Shown here piece by piece: positions 17,826 to 26,707 of a stretch of DNA of 32,011 nt. Location of the stretch: contig CAMEJC010000011.1 of NCBI GenBank assembly GCA_945919295.1, forward strand, positions 1-32,011, in the 5' to 3' direction. Within the stretch, counting starts at the first letter, position 1; each line of letters begins with the position of its first letter. The position numbers and the translations under genes were made by a program. The stretch comes from an uncultured Mycoplasmatota bacterium. Lineage in GTDB: Bacteria > Bacillota_I > Bacilli_A > RF39 > UBA660. Under the pieces are notes generated by a model. The model did no database searches. It saw nothing but the letters and a program-made list of their open reading frames with translations, and was not told the origin of the DNA.

Positions 17826-17832
17826 ATATAAT
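17804..17832 (+). promoter_or_regulatory. Predicted sigma-A promoter of ychF, overlapping the upstream terminator
   Basis: TTGATA (17804-17809), 17-nt spacer ending TGA, TATAAT (17827-17832). Confidence 0.7.
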
Positions 17833-17859
17833 ATTTCATATAAGAAAGAAGTGATATAA

Positions 17860-18957
17860 ATGAGCTTAACTGCTGGTATTGTTGGACTTCCTAATGTCGG
17901 GAAGTCGACGTTGTTTAATGCAATTACTAAAAAAAATATTTTAGCCGCTAATTATCCTTTTGCAACGATAGATCCTAATGTTGGAGTAGTTACAGTACCT
18001 GATAAAAGGGTGGAAGTGCTTGAGAATATGTATATTCCAGAGAGGACTATTCCAACAACATATGAATTTACTGATATTGCTGGTCTTGTAAAAGGAGCTA
18101 GTAATGGTGAGGGTTTAGGAAATAAATTTTTGTCTCATATTAGAGAGGTTGATGCTGTAGTTGAAGTGGTTAGATGTTTTAATGATGAAAATATTATACA
18201 TGTTGATGGTACAGTTGAGCCAATCCGTGATATTGAAGTTATAAATGTTGAACTTGTGCTTTCAGATTTGGAAATAGTTATGTCTAGAATTAATAAAATT
18301 GGTAAAAAGGCTATGACTACTAAAGATAAAAAAGATATTAAGGAGATAGAATTACTTAATAAGATTAAAGATGCTTTGGAGAAAAATATTCCAGTTAGGA
18401 AATTAGAATTATCATATGATGAAAAGAAAATGATTAGTTCATTTAATTTGATTACTTTAAAACCGATTATATATGCTCTTAATGTTGATGAGGAAAACAT
18501 TAATACAGGAAACGATTATACTAAAAAGGTTCAAGAATATGCCAAGAATGAGGGAAGTGAAACGGTAATTATTTGTGCTAAATTGGAAAGTGAATTATCT
18601 GAACTAACTGATGATGAAAAAAAAGCTTTTTTAAATGAGTTAGAAATTAAGGAAAGTGGTCTTGATCAATTGATTCATAAAACATATAAGTTGCTTGGAC
18701 TTGCTACCTTCTTTACGGTAGGCTCTGATGAGGTTAGAGCTTGGACTTTTAGAAAGGGAATGAAGGCACCAGAGTGTGCAGGTATTATTCATTCGGATTT
18801 TGAAAGGGGTTTTATCAAAGCAGAGGTTATGTCTTATGATGATTTGGTTGAGGCTGGAAGTGAACTTAAGGTTCGTGAAAATGGAAAGGCAAGAATAGAA
18901 GGTAAAGAATATTTAATGCAAGATGGTGATATTTGTCATTTTAGATTTAATGTATAG
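17860..18957 (+). CDS. ychF: Redox-regulated ATPase YchF (Obg-like)
   Basis: AGIVGLPNVGKSTLFNAIT, NYPFATIDPNVGVV, DIAGLVKGASNGEGLGNKFL, TFFTVGSDEVRAWTFRKGMKAPECAGIIHSDFERGFIKAEV. Confidence 0.97.
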   Translation: MSLTAGIVGLPNVGKSTLFNAITKKNILAANYPFATIDPNVGVVTVPDKRVEVLENMYIPERTIPTTYEFTDIAGLVKGASNGEGLGNKFLSHIREVDAVVEVVRCFNDENIIHVDGTVEPIRDIEVINVELVLSDLEIVMSRINKIGKKAMTTKDKKDIKEIELLNKIKDALEKNIPVRKLELSYDEKKMISSFNLITLKPIIYALNVDEENINTGNDYTKKVQEYAKNEGSETVIICAKLESELSELTDDEKKAFLNELEIKESGLDQLIHKTYKLLGLATFFTVGSDEVRAWTFRKGMKAPECAGIIHSDFERGFIKAEVMSYDDLVEAGSELKVRENGKARIEGKEYLMQDGDICHFRFNV

Positions 18958-18969
18958 AAAGGGTATATA

Positions 18970-20754
18970 ATGAGGGAAAGAAAAGATATTGATGAGAAGT
19001 ATACTTGGAATTTAGAAGTTATTTACAGTAATTTAGATGGATTTAATAGTGATTATGATAAGGTAAAAAAATTAATTGAGAAGTTATCTAAATATGAAGA
19101 TTCTATGATTAATAATAGTGATAATTTTTATAATACTATTTGTTTATCTTTAGAGATTCAAAGAATAATTGAAAAATTATATTCTTATACTAATTTGTCT
19201 TTTGATTTAGATACTTCGAATAATGAGTGTCAAGAGTTATGTGAAAAGGTAAGTAATTTGTATAGTGATTATGTAAAGATAAGTTATTTTGTTGTTCCTA
19301 GTATTTTAAAATGTGATAAACTATTGATTGATAAATTTTACAAAGAAGAATCTAGACTTAAAGAATATGAAAATGTTATAAATGAAATATATAGATACAA
19401 AGATCATACTCTTAGTGATAAAGAAGAAAAAATACTATCTAGCATTAGCAAGATAACGGGAAATGCTTATGATACTTATGAATTGTTTAAAGATTGTGAT
19501 ATGTCTTTTGGTAAAATAAAAAATGAGATGGGTAAGAGTATAGAACTTAATAATAGTAATTATTCTCTATATATTGAGAGCAAAGATAGAAGTGTTAGAA
19601 AGAGTGCTTTTAAAACTTTATATAAGGAATATAAAAAATATAGTAATACTTTTGCCTCACTATTATCTGCAAATATGAAAGAACTTACGACTATGGCTAG
19701 ATTATCTAATTATGATAGTGCTATTGCAAGATCTTTATATGCGGATGATATTAGTATTCAAGTATATGATAATTTAATAGAAAGTGTACATGCAAATATA
19801 ACTTATTTATATGAATATTATAAATTAAAAAAGGAAATACTAGGAATAGATGAATTACATTTATATGACATTTATGTTCCAATAGTAGGTGATTACGATA
19901 AGAAGTATAGTTATGAAGAGGCAAAAGAGATAATACTAAAAGTTCTTAGTGTCTTTGGTGAAGAGTATATTACGAAAGTTAAAGAAGCGTTAAATAGTAG
20001 ATGGATAGATGTATATCCTACGAAGAATAAAAGAACAGGGGGATATTCTGGAGGAAGTTATGATACATACCCTTATATACTTCTTAACTATCAAGATGAA
20101 TATAATGATATGTCGACTTTAATTCATGAGATGGGTCATTCTATGCACAGTTATTATTCAAGAAAGTACAATACTTATCAAGATAGTCAATACCGTATAT
20201 TTGCTGCAGAAGTAGCTTCGACGGTCAATGAACTTTTACTTAGTAATTATATGCTTGAACATAGTAAAAGTAAAGAAGAAAAGCTATTTATTTTGAATAA
20301 TCTTATGGAGCTTTATAAAGCTACTATTTATAGGCAGACGATGTTTGCAGAATTTGAAAAGAAAATATCGGGTATGATAGATTGTGATGAGGCTTTAACG
20401 GCAGATAAACTCTCTAGTATTTATTATGATTTAAATAAATTTTATTTTGGAAATCAAGTAGTTGTCGATGATGAAATAAAATATGAATGGGAAAGAATAC
20501 CTCATTTCTATTATGATTTTTATGTTTATCAATATGCAACCGGTCTTAGTGCCGCGACTATAATTGTTAAAAATATAAAAGATGGTAAAGATGGTGCTAT
20601 AGAAAATTATATTGAATTTTTAAAATGTGGAGGCAAAAGATCACCAATTGATTCACTTATGATTGCAGGAGTAGATTTAACTGATAAGAATGTTATTGAA
20701 GGTGCACTTTTGGAATTTAAAAAAGTTATTGATATGTATAGAGATAATATGTAA
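18970..20754 (+). CDS. pepF: Oligoendopeptidase F, M3B family
   Basis: Zinc motif LIHEMGHSMHSYYS, GGSYDTYPYILLNY, YFGNQVVVDDEIKYEWERIPHFYYDFYVYQYATG. Confidence 0.95.
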   Translation: MRERKDIDEKYTWNLEVIYSNLDGFNSDYDKVKKLIEKLSKYEDSMINNSDNFYNTICLSLEIQRIIEKLYSYTNLSFDLDTSNNECQELCEKVSNLYSDYVKISYFVVPSILKCDKLLIDKFYKEESRLKEYENVINEIYRYKDHTLSDKEEKILSSISKITGNAYDTYELFKDCDMSFGKIKNEMGKSIELNNSNYSLYIESKDRSVRKSAFKTLYKEYKKYSNTFASLLSANMKELTTMARLSNYDSAIARSLYADDISIQVYDNLIESVHANITYLYEYYKLKKEILGIDELHLYDIYVPIVGDYDKKYSYEEAKEIILKVLSVFGEEYITKVKEALNSRWIDVYPTKNKRTGGYSGGSYDTYPYILLNYQDEYNDMSTLIHEMGHSMHSYYSRKYNTYQDSQYRIFAAEVASTVNELLLSNYMLEHSKSKEEKLFILNNLMELYKATIYRQTMFAEFEKKISGMIDCDEALTADKLSSIYYDLNKFYFGNQVVVDDEIKYEWERIPHFYYDFYVYQYATGLSAATIIVKNIKDGKDGAIENYIEFLKCGGKRSPIDSLMIAGVDLTDKNVIEGALLEFKKVIDMYRDNM

Positions 20755-20755
20755 A

Positions 20756-20781
20756 AAAAGAGACATTAGTTTGTCTCTTTT
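20756..20781. terminator. Probable bidirectional terminator between convergent genes
   Basis: AAAAGAGACA (20756-20765) TTAGTT TGTCTCTTTT (20772-20781), A-run upstream and T-rich downstream. Confidence 0.7.
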
Positions 20782-20787
20782 GCATTT

Positions 20788-21210
20788 TTAATACTTTGAA
20801 AATAAATCATTTAGATAGTTATTTATTTCTGATGAATTTGTATAGTACCAGTAGCCAGCATTAGAGTTTATAGCTAAGGAACTATCGTCAATTAGCATAA
20901 ATTCTTGCTGTTTTACAATACCGTCTTTACTATAAGTAATGGTCACTTTGGAATAACATTTGTTATTATCGCCAGTCCATGGTCCGTTATCAGATAATTG
21001 ATTCCATTTATTAAATAGTTCTTTTATTGTTTCTTTTGGAAACATTGTTGTTCGATTACTGCAATTAGTCATGGTTATTTGATAGTCTTCTGAGGCCAAT
21101 ACTTCTTTCATCCAAGCGTCTTTTTTATTGCCTTGAAGTAATATTACTACGATTATGATTACAAATAGTAGTATGGTTCCTCCTACTGTCATATATTTTT
21201 TTTTATTCAT
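20788..21210 (-). CDS. Membrane-anchored hypothetical protein, 140 aa
   Basis: N-terminal TM (GGTILLFVIIIVVILL), soluble domain with two Cys (TNCSNRT, NNKCYSK); own SD and promoter. Confidence 0.6.
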   Translation of the reverse strand: MNKKKYMTVGGTILLFVIIIVVILLQGNKKDAWMKEVLASEDYQITMTNCSNRTTMFPKETIKELFNKWNQLSDNGPWTGDNNKCYSKVTITYSKDGIVKQQEFMLIDDSSLAINSNAGYWYYTNSSEINNYLNDLFSKY

Positions 21211-21241
21211 TAAATATTCCTCCTAGAGTACTTCTATCTTA

Positions 21242-21271
21242 ATAGTAACACTTTTGATTATTTTGTGTCAA
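21242..21271 (-). promoter_or_regulatory. Predicted sigma-A promoter for the 140-aa protein
   Basis: Minus strand: TTGACA, 18-nt spacer ending TGT, TACTAT. Confidence 0.6.
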
Positions 21272-21333
21272 TAATTTTATGATTGTACTTTCTTTTTTTG
21301 ACAATTTAATGTATACTTATACTAGGTGATTAT

Positions 21334-22429
21334 ATGGAATTATTTGAATTAAGAAAAGAATATAAAAAACTTAATGATAGAATATTAGATCTTAGGAGGT
21401 CTCTTTGACTTAGATAAAAAAATATTAAGAGAAAAAGAAATAAATAATCTTATGCTACAAGATTCTTTTTGGAACGATAGGGAAGAATCTGATAAAACGG
21501 TTTTGGAACTTAAGAATATAAAGAATATTGTTGAGAGGATGGATTATTTAACTAAAATAATTGATGATAATTTAGATATTGTTAGTAATGCTAATGAAAA
21601 TGAAAGAGATATTTTGCTTTTATTGGAAGAAGAACTTTTGAAACTTAAAAAAGATGTTTATAAATTAGAATTAGAAACATATTTAAATGGTGTATATGAT
21701 AATAGTAATGCTATTATAGAAATACATGCTGGTGCTGGTGGTACTGAGTCTTGTGATTGGGCTAATATGTTATATAGAATGTATAGTAGATATGCTCAAA
21801 ATAAAGGATATAATTTGGTTGAACTAGATAAGCAAGATGGTGAAGAGGCTGGTATTAAGTCAGTGATGTTTCAAATTAATGGTCTTCAAGCTTATGGTTA
21901 TTTGAAAGGTGAAAGAGGTGTACATAGACTTGTTAGAATTAGTCCTTTTGATTCTAATAAGAGAAGACATACTTCTTTTGCCGCTGTTGATGTTATGCCA
22001 GAAATTAATAAAAATATTGATATTAAAATAAGTGATAATGATCTTCGAATTGATATTTATCGGAGTAGTGGTCCAGGTGGACAGGGTGTTAATACAACTG
22101 ATTCTGCTGTTAGGATTACTCATCTTCCTACGGGGATAGTTGTGACTTGTCAAAATGAAAGAAGTCAGATAAGAAATAAAGAAAAGGCATTAGAAGTTTT
22201 AAAGAGTAAACTTTATTTGCTAGAACAACAAAAACAAAATGAAAAGATTAATGGAATAAAAGGGGAACAACTTACTAATGGTTGGGGAAGTGCGAAGAGA
22301 AGTTATGTGATGTGTCCTTACACCTTGGTTAAAGATAATGATTCTGGTTATGAAACTAGTAATGCTGATAGTATTTTAAATGGCGAAATTGATGAAATGC
22401 TCGAGTATGGTATTAAGATTAATAATTAA
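21334..22429 (+). CDS. prfB: Peptide chain release factor 2 with programmed +1 frameshift
   Basis: ATG 21334 after AGGTGAT; frame 0 ends CTT AGG AGG TCT CTT TGA C (TGA 21406-21408); +1 shift joins the frame of ORF 21452..22429, which has the GGQ motif (SSGPGGQGVNTTDSAVRITH). Confidence 0.96.
21391..21409 (+). promoter_or_regulatory. RF2 recoding site (internal SD, slippery CTT, TGA C)
   Basis: AGGAGG (21394-21399), TCT, CTT (21403-21405), TGA (21406-21408), C. Confidence 0.95.
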
Positions 22430-22478
22430 TACATTTAGATGAAATATAAAAAATAAGAAAAAAAGGAGTTATTAAGTA

Positions 22479-23381
22479 ATGAAGTTATTTGATTATGTTA
22501 GAAAGAGAAAAGTTGATAATATTATTGAGACCGTCAGAAAAAGAAATATTGGTAGAAAATATTTTTTGTTAATAGTAGGTTGTTTAATTGTTGCGTTTGC
22601 ATTTAATTTATTCTTTTTGAAATATGATATTGTTTGTTTTGGTGTTAGTGGAATTGCTATTGTTTTTAGTAAATTTGGTGTCAATCCATCTTTATTTATT
22701 TTACTTGCCAATATTTTTTTGATGATACTTGCTTACTTTGTATTAGGATTTGATAATATGAAGAATCAATTGGTGGGAGCTCTCTCTTATCCGATATTTG
22801 TTGAAATTACTAGTTTAATAACAGATCGTATTGATTTAGGAAATACAGAGATGATTGTCATTGCAATAATTGGTGGTGTATTTGCTGGTATTGGATATGG
22901 TATGATATATAAAAGTGGTTTTTCGACAGGTGGTACTGATGTTATTATAGAAATTTTATGTAAATATTGTAAAATTTCTATGGGTAATGCTAGTCTTATT
23001 GTTAATGGTATTATTGTAATTATTGGTAAATTTGTATTTTCTTGGGATATTGTTTTATATGCTATTCTTGTATCATATTTAATATCAGTATTTACTGATA
23101 AAGTTCTTCTTGGTATTTCAAAAAGTAAAGCTTTTTATATTGTTGCTAATAAAGAAAAAGATGATTTGATTAGGGATTTTTTGGTATCTCTACCAGGAGT
23201 TGGAACGACTGTAATTGATGCAGAAGGGGGATATTCTAGTGATAATCAGACATTATTGTTAGCTGTTGTTCCTACAAGAGATTATTTTGTTGTTAAGGAA
23301 GGACTTAAAGAAATTGATAAAAATATATTTTTCTTAGTTTGTGATTCTTATGAAGTTAGCAATAATGGTGATCAATTATGA
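22479..23381 (+). CDS. YitT family membrane protein (copy 1)
   Basis: GVSGIAIVFSKFG, GGVFAGIGYGMIYKSGFSTGGTDVI, C-terminal DUF2179-like domain. Confidence 0.88.
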   Translation: MKLFDYVRKRKVDNIIETVRKRNIGRKYFLLIVGCLIVAFAFNLFFLKYDIVCFGVSGIAIVFSKFGVNPSLFILLANIFLMILAYFVLGFDNMKNQLVGALSYPIFVEITSLITDRIDLGNTEMIVIAIIGGVFAGIGYGMIYKSGFSTGGTDVIIEILCKYCKISMGNASLIVNGIIVIIGKFVFSWDIVLYAILVSYLISVFTDKVLLGISKSKAFYIVANKEKDDLIRDFLVSLPGVGTTVIDAEGGYSSDNQTLLLAVVPTRDYFVVKEGLKEIDKNIFFLVCDSYEVSNNGDQL

Positions 23382-24277
23382 TTTTAAATAATAAGAAAAT
23401 GATAAATTTAAGTCTTTTACAAAGGAGAATAAATGATAAGAATATATATAAGAATTTTTGTATGTTTATTATAGGAATGTTGTTTAGTTCAATAGCGGTA
23501 AGTGTATTTTATCAACCTAACGATGTGGTTACTACTGGAAGTACGGGCCTTGCAATTATTATTAGCTATTATATTAATGTTGATTTGTCTTTAATGGTAT
23601 TTGTATTTTCTTCTATATTGCTTATGATTGGATTTGCTGTATTTGGAACTACTTATGGGGCTAAAAATATTCTTGGTACTATTTTATATCCAATATTTAT
23701 TAAGTCTACAACACTTATTATGAAAGTTGTTTCTTTTGAAAACACTTCACTTTTTCTTTTAATATTGATTGGTGGTGTTTTATCAGGTATTGGATTTGGA
23801 ATGATTAAAAAATCTGGATATAGTTTAGGTGGTTTTTATGTTTTATATGATATTTTAAATAAAAGATTTAAAATATCAATAGGGAAGGCTAGTTTAATTT
23901 GTAATGTATTAGTAGTGGTTTTAAGTGTTTTTACTTTTGGTATTGATAAATGTATTTATGCAGTGATTGGTTTATATATATCATCAGAAGTTGCTGATAG
24001 AATTATGCTTGGAATATCAAGAAATAAAGCTTTCTATATTATTACAAAAAAGCCGTTAGAAGTGAGAGATTTTATTGTTAATAATTTGGATTATACGGTT
24101 ACTATAGTTAATGCTAGAGGAGGATATTCAAATAAAAAGAAAAATATGTTAATGTGCGTTATTCCAACGATTGAATATCAAAAAGTTAAAGAAGTTATTA
24201 TGGAAATTGATAAAAGTGCATTCTTTTTAATTACTGATAGTTATTCGATTTCAAGAGAATTAAGGAAAAATATGTAA
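23378..24277 (+). CDS. YitT family membrane protein (copy 2)
   Basis: VTTGSTGLAIIISYY, GGVLSGIGFGMIKKSGYSLGGFYVLYDIL; tandem paralogue, ATGA overlap with copy 1. Confidence 0.88.
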   Translation: MILNNKKMINLSLLQRRINDKNIYKNFCMFIIGMLFSSIAVSVFYQPNDVVTTGSTGLAIIISYYINVDLSLMVFVFSSILLMIGFAVFGTTYGAKNILGTILYPIFIKSTTLIMKVVSFENTSLFLLILIGGVLSGIGFGMIKKSGYSLGGFYVLYDILNKRFKISIGKASLICNVLVVVLSVFTFGIDKCIYAVIGLYISSEVADRIMLGISRNKAFYIITKKPLEVRDFIVNNLDYTVTIVNARGGYSNKKKNMLMCVIPTIEYQKVKEVIMEIDKSAFFLITDSYSISRELRKNM

Positions 24278-24292
24278 AGTGGGGTCTAGGTA

Positions 24293-24321
24293 TTTAAAAA
24301 AAATATAAATAATGTTATAAT
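24293..24321 (+). promoter_or_regulatory. Predicted promoter upstream of ftsE
   Basis: TTTAAA (24293-24298), 17-nt spacer ending TGT, TATAAT (24316-24321). Confidence 0.5.
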
Positions 24322-24349
24322 ATTAGAAGCAGAAGTGGAGGCGTTTGTT

Positions 24350-25045
24350 GTGGAGTTAATTAGAGTTAGCGATGTGCAAAAAACTTATAAGAATGGTACT
24401 GTTGCTTTATATGATTTTAATCTTAGTATTAAGAAAGGTGAATTTGTATTTGTAATTGGTGCTTCTGGTAGTGGTAAGTCTACTTTGATTAAAATGTTAT
24501 ACAGAGAAGAAAAACCTAATAAAGGATCAATTATAATTGGTGGTATCAATGTAGCAAAATTAAAAAATAGAAAAGTATATGTTCTTAGGAGAAAACTTGG
24601 TGTTGTCTTTCAAGATTTTAAATTACTTCCTAAGCTTACAGTATATGAGAATGTTGCTTTTGCAATGGAGGTATTGGGATATGATAAGAAAGAAATTCAT
24701 AAAAGAGTAATTGAAGTATTAGATTTAGTGGGGCTTAAGAATAAAGTAAGACAATTCCCTGATCAATTATCAGGTGGTGAGCAGCAAAGAGTAGTAATTG
24801 CTAGAGCAATTGTTAATAAACCTAAATTACTTATATGTGACGAACCTACTGGTAATTTGGATCCTGATACTTCAATGGAAATTATGAAAGTATTAGAAGA
24901 AATTAATGCTATGGGAACCACTATTATTATGGCTACTCATGACAGAGATATTGTCGATAGAATGAAAAAAAGGGTTATTGTACTTGATCATGGAAAACTT
25001 ATTAAAGATATAGAGAAAGGAAGCTATTGTAATGAGAGGGTTTAG
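24350..25045 (+). CDS. ftsE: Cell division ATP-binding protein FtsE
   Basis: GASGSGKSTLIKMLYREEKPNKGSI, VFQDFKLLPKLTVYENVAFAMEV, LSGGEQQRVVIARAIVNKPKLLICDEPTGNLDP. GTG 24350 fits GGAGG spacing. Confidence 0.93.
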   Translation: MELIRVSDVQKTYKNGTVALYDFNLSIKKGEFVFVIGASGSGKSTLIKMLYREEKPNKGSIIIGGINVAKLKNRKVYVLRRKLGVVFQDFKLLPKLTVYENVAFAMEVLGYDKKEIHKRVIEVLDLVGLKNKVRQFPDQLSGGEQQRVVIARAIVNKPKLLICDEPTGNLDPDTSMEIMKVLEEINAMGTTIIMATHDRDIVDRMKKRVIVLDHGKLIKDIEKGSYCNERV

Positions 25046-25952
25046 ATCTATTAAGAGATATTTTAGAGATGCTATTCATGGAGTGCTTAGAAACTTTTCT
25101 TTATCGCTTGCTTCTATTTTATGTATAACTATTACTTTAGTAGTAGTAGCGGTATCACTTATTTTATCCATGAATGTAGAAAATTTTTCGGAATCAATTA
25201 GAAAAGATGTTACAGTTGTAATGTTTTTAAAAAAAGAAACAACTAAGGAAGATGAAGAAAAAATTAAGAAAGAACTTGAGAGTGTTGATAATATTGAGAA
25301 AAGTACAATTGTGTTTAAATCAAAGGTTGAATCCGCTAAAGAATTAAAGAAAGGGAATGATATTTTTGCTACTACTGTTGATAAGTGGACAGAAGATACT
25401 AATCCCTTACTTGATAGTTATATGTTTAAGGTTAAAGATATTGAAAAGATTGATGATACAGTAGTGGCTGTTAAGAATTTATCTTTTACTAAAGATAAAA
25501 TTAATAATATTAATTATGGTGAGGATATTGTTCATCAATTAATTGTGGTATTTAATGTTGTCGAAAAAATATGCATAATTGCTGTAGTATCATTAATTCT
25601 TGTGACGGCATTCTTAATTGCTAATACTATTAAGTTAGCAATATATTCAAGAAAAAGAGAAATTGAAATAATGCGTCTTGTTGGTGCTTCAAATATATCA
25701 ATTAAGATTCCATTTATATTAGAGGGATTGTTTATTGGATTAATAGGTTCAATTGTTCCAATACTTATTGTTATATTTGGATATACTTCGTTATTTGATT
25801 TCTTTGGTGGTAAATTATTTGGTTCAGCTTTAGCTTCCCTTGTTAGTCCAGTACCTTTTATATATAATGTATCAGGAATTTTACTTGTTATAGGTATAGT
25901 TGTTGGCATGATAGGAAGTTATCAAGCTGTTAAGAAATACTTGAAAATATAG
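25032..25952 (+). CDS. ftsX: Cell division protein FtsX
   Basis: RSIKRYFRDAIHGVLRNFSLSLASI, REIEIMRLVGASNISIKIPFILEGLFIGLIGS; overlaps ftsE by 14 bp. Confidence 0.93.
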   Translation: MRGFRSIKRYFRDAIHGVLRNFSLSLASILCITITLVVVAVSLILSMNVENFSESIRKDVTVVMFLKKETTKEDEEKIKKELESVDNIEKSTIVFKSKVESAKELKKGNDIFATTVDKWTEDTNPLLDSYMFKVKDIEKIDDTVVAVKNLSFTKDKINNINYGEDIVHQLIVVFNVVEKICIIAVVSLILVTAFLIANTIKLAIYSRKREIEIMRLVGASNISIKIPFILEGLFIGLIGSIVPILIVIFGYTSLFDFFGGKLFGSALASLVSPVPFIYNVSGILLVIGIVVGMIGSYQAVKKYLKI

Positions 25953-25965
25953 TATTTCTTTTTTC
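25932..25965 (+). terminator. Rho-independent terminator of ftsX
   Basis: AAGAAATACT (25932-25941), AGTATTTCTT (25951-25960), T-run; stop TAG (25950-25952) overlaps the 3' stem. Confidence 0.75.
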
Positions 25966-25970
25966 TTTTA

Positions 25971-25999
25971 TTTACTTATTAAGGTATACATGTTATAAT
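25971..25999 (+). promoter_or_regulatory. Predicted sigma-A promoter of the histidine phosphatase gene
   Basis: TTTACT (25971-25976), 17-nt spacer ending TGT, TATAAT (25994-25999). Confidence 0.65.
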
Positions 26000-26026
26000 T
26001 TAATTTGAAATATGGTGATTAATGTG

Positions 26027-26674
26027 ATGACGACTGTTTATTTGATTAGACATTCAGAGAAAAATAGAAATGTAATTAATATTAATAATAACGATAGTTT
26101 TCAATTGACAAATGAAAAGATAACTTTATCTGTTAATGGTGAAAAAAAGGCTAATTTACTTAGCTACAGTAGTGAAATGCAAGATATTGATAGTGTTTTT
26201 TCTAGTAATTATGTTAGAGCTGTTGAAACTGCTAAATATATTGCTGAAAAAAATAATACTAATATAAATATAATAGAAGGTTTTGGAGAGAGAAAATATG
26301 GAATTGATTCTTTAGATGATATAATTGAAAATTTTGAAAAAAAGCAATTGATAGATGAAAATTATAAGCTTAAAAACGGTGAATCTCAAAAAGAAGTTAG
26401 GGATCGTATGTATAATTCTTTAATGTATGTAATTAAAAATTATAGAGAAAAGAGAATTGCTATTGTATCACATGGTACTGCAATGATATTTTTACTTGGT
26501 AAGTGGTGTGATATTTCACTAGTAGAGGGTATTGATAACAAGTTAAATACAAAAATAGTATTTAATGGTATACCTGTATTTGAAGGTAACCTTGATGCTC
26601 CAGAAGTTTTTAAACTTGTTTTTGATGAAAATGATAATTTAACTATTATTGAAAATATTAAATGGAAAGAGTAA
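26027..26674 (+). CDS. Histidine phosphatase family protein
   Basis: VYLIRHSEKN (RHG variant), SSNYVRAVETAKYIA, GFGERKYG, IVSHGTAMIFLL. Confidence 0.85.
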   Translation: MTTVYLIRHSEKNRNVININNNDSFQLTNEKITLSVNGEKKANLLSYSSEMQDIDSVFSSNYVRAVETAKYIAEKNNTNINIIEGFGERKYGIDSLDDIIENFEKKQLIDENYKLKNGESQKEVRDRMYNSLMYVIKNYREKRIAIVSHGTAMIFLLGKWCDISLVEGIDNKLNTKIVFNGIPVFEGNLDAPEVFKLVFDENDNLTIIENIKWKE

Positions 26675-26707
26675 AAATAGGATAATTTTGAATTTTATCC
26701 TATTTTT
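26673..26707. terminator. Bidirectional terminator between convergent genes
   Basis: AAAAATAGGATAA (26673-26685) TTTTGAATT TTATCCTATTTTT (26695-26707), 13-bp perfect stem. Confidence 0.85.

Noticed and set aside
21283-21323. TTGACA and two TATACT boxes upstream of prfB
   Set aside because: TTGACA (21298-21303) lies 8 or 14 nt from the TATACT copies, not a valid spacing; the downstream copy would also put the TSS inside the SD. Promoter assignment left open.
21860-22153. Minus-strand 97-aa ORF inside prfB
   Set aside because: Covers the conserved GGQ region antisense; shadow ORF.
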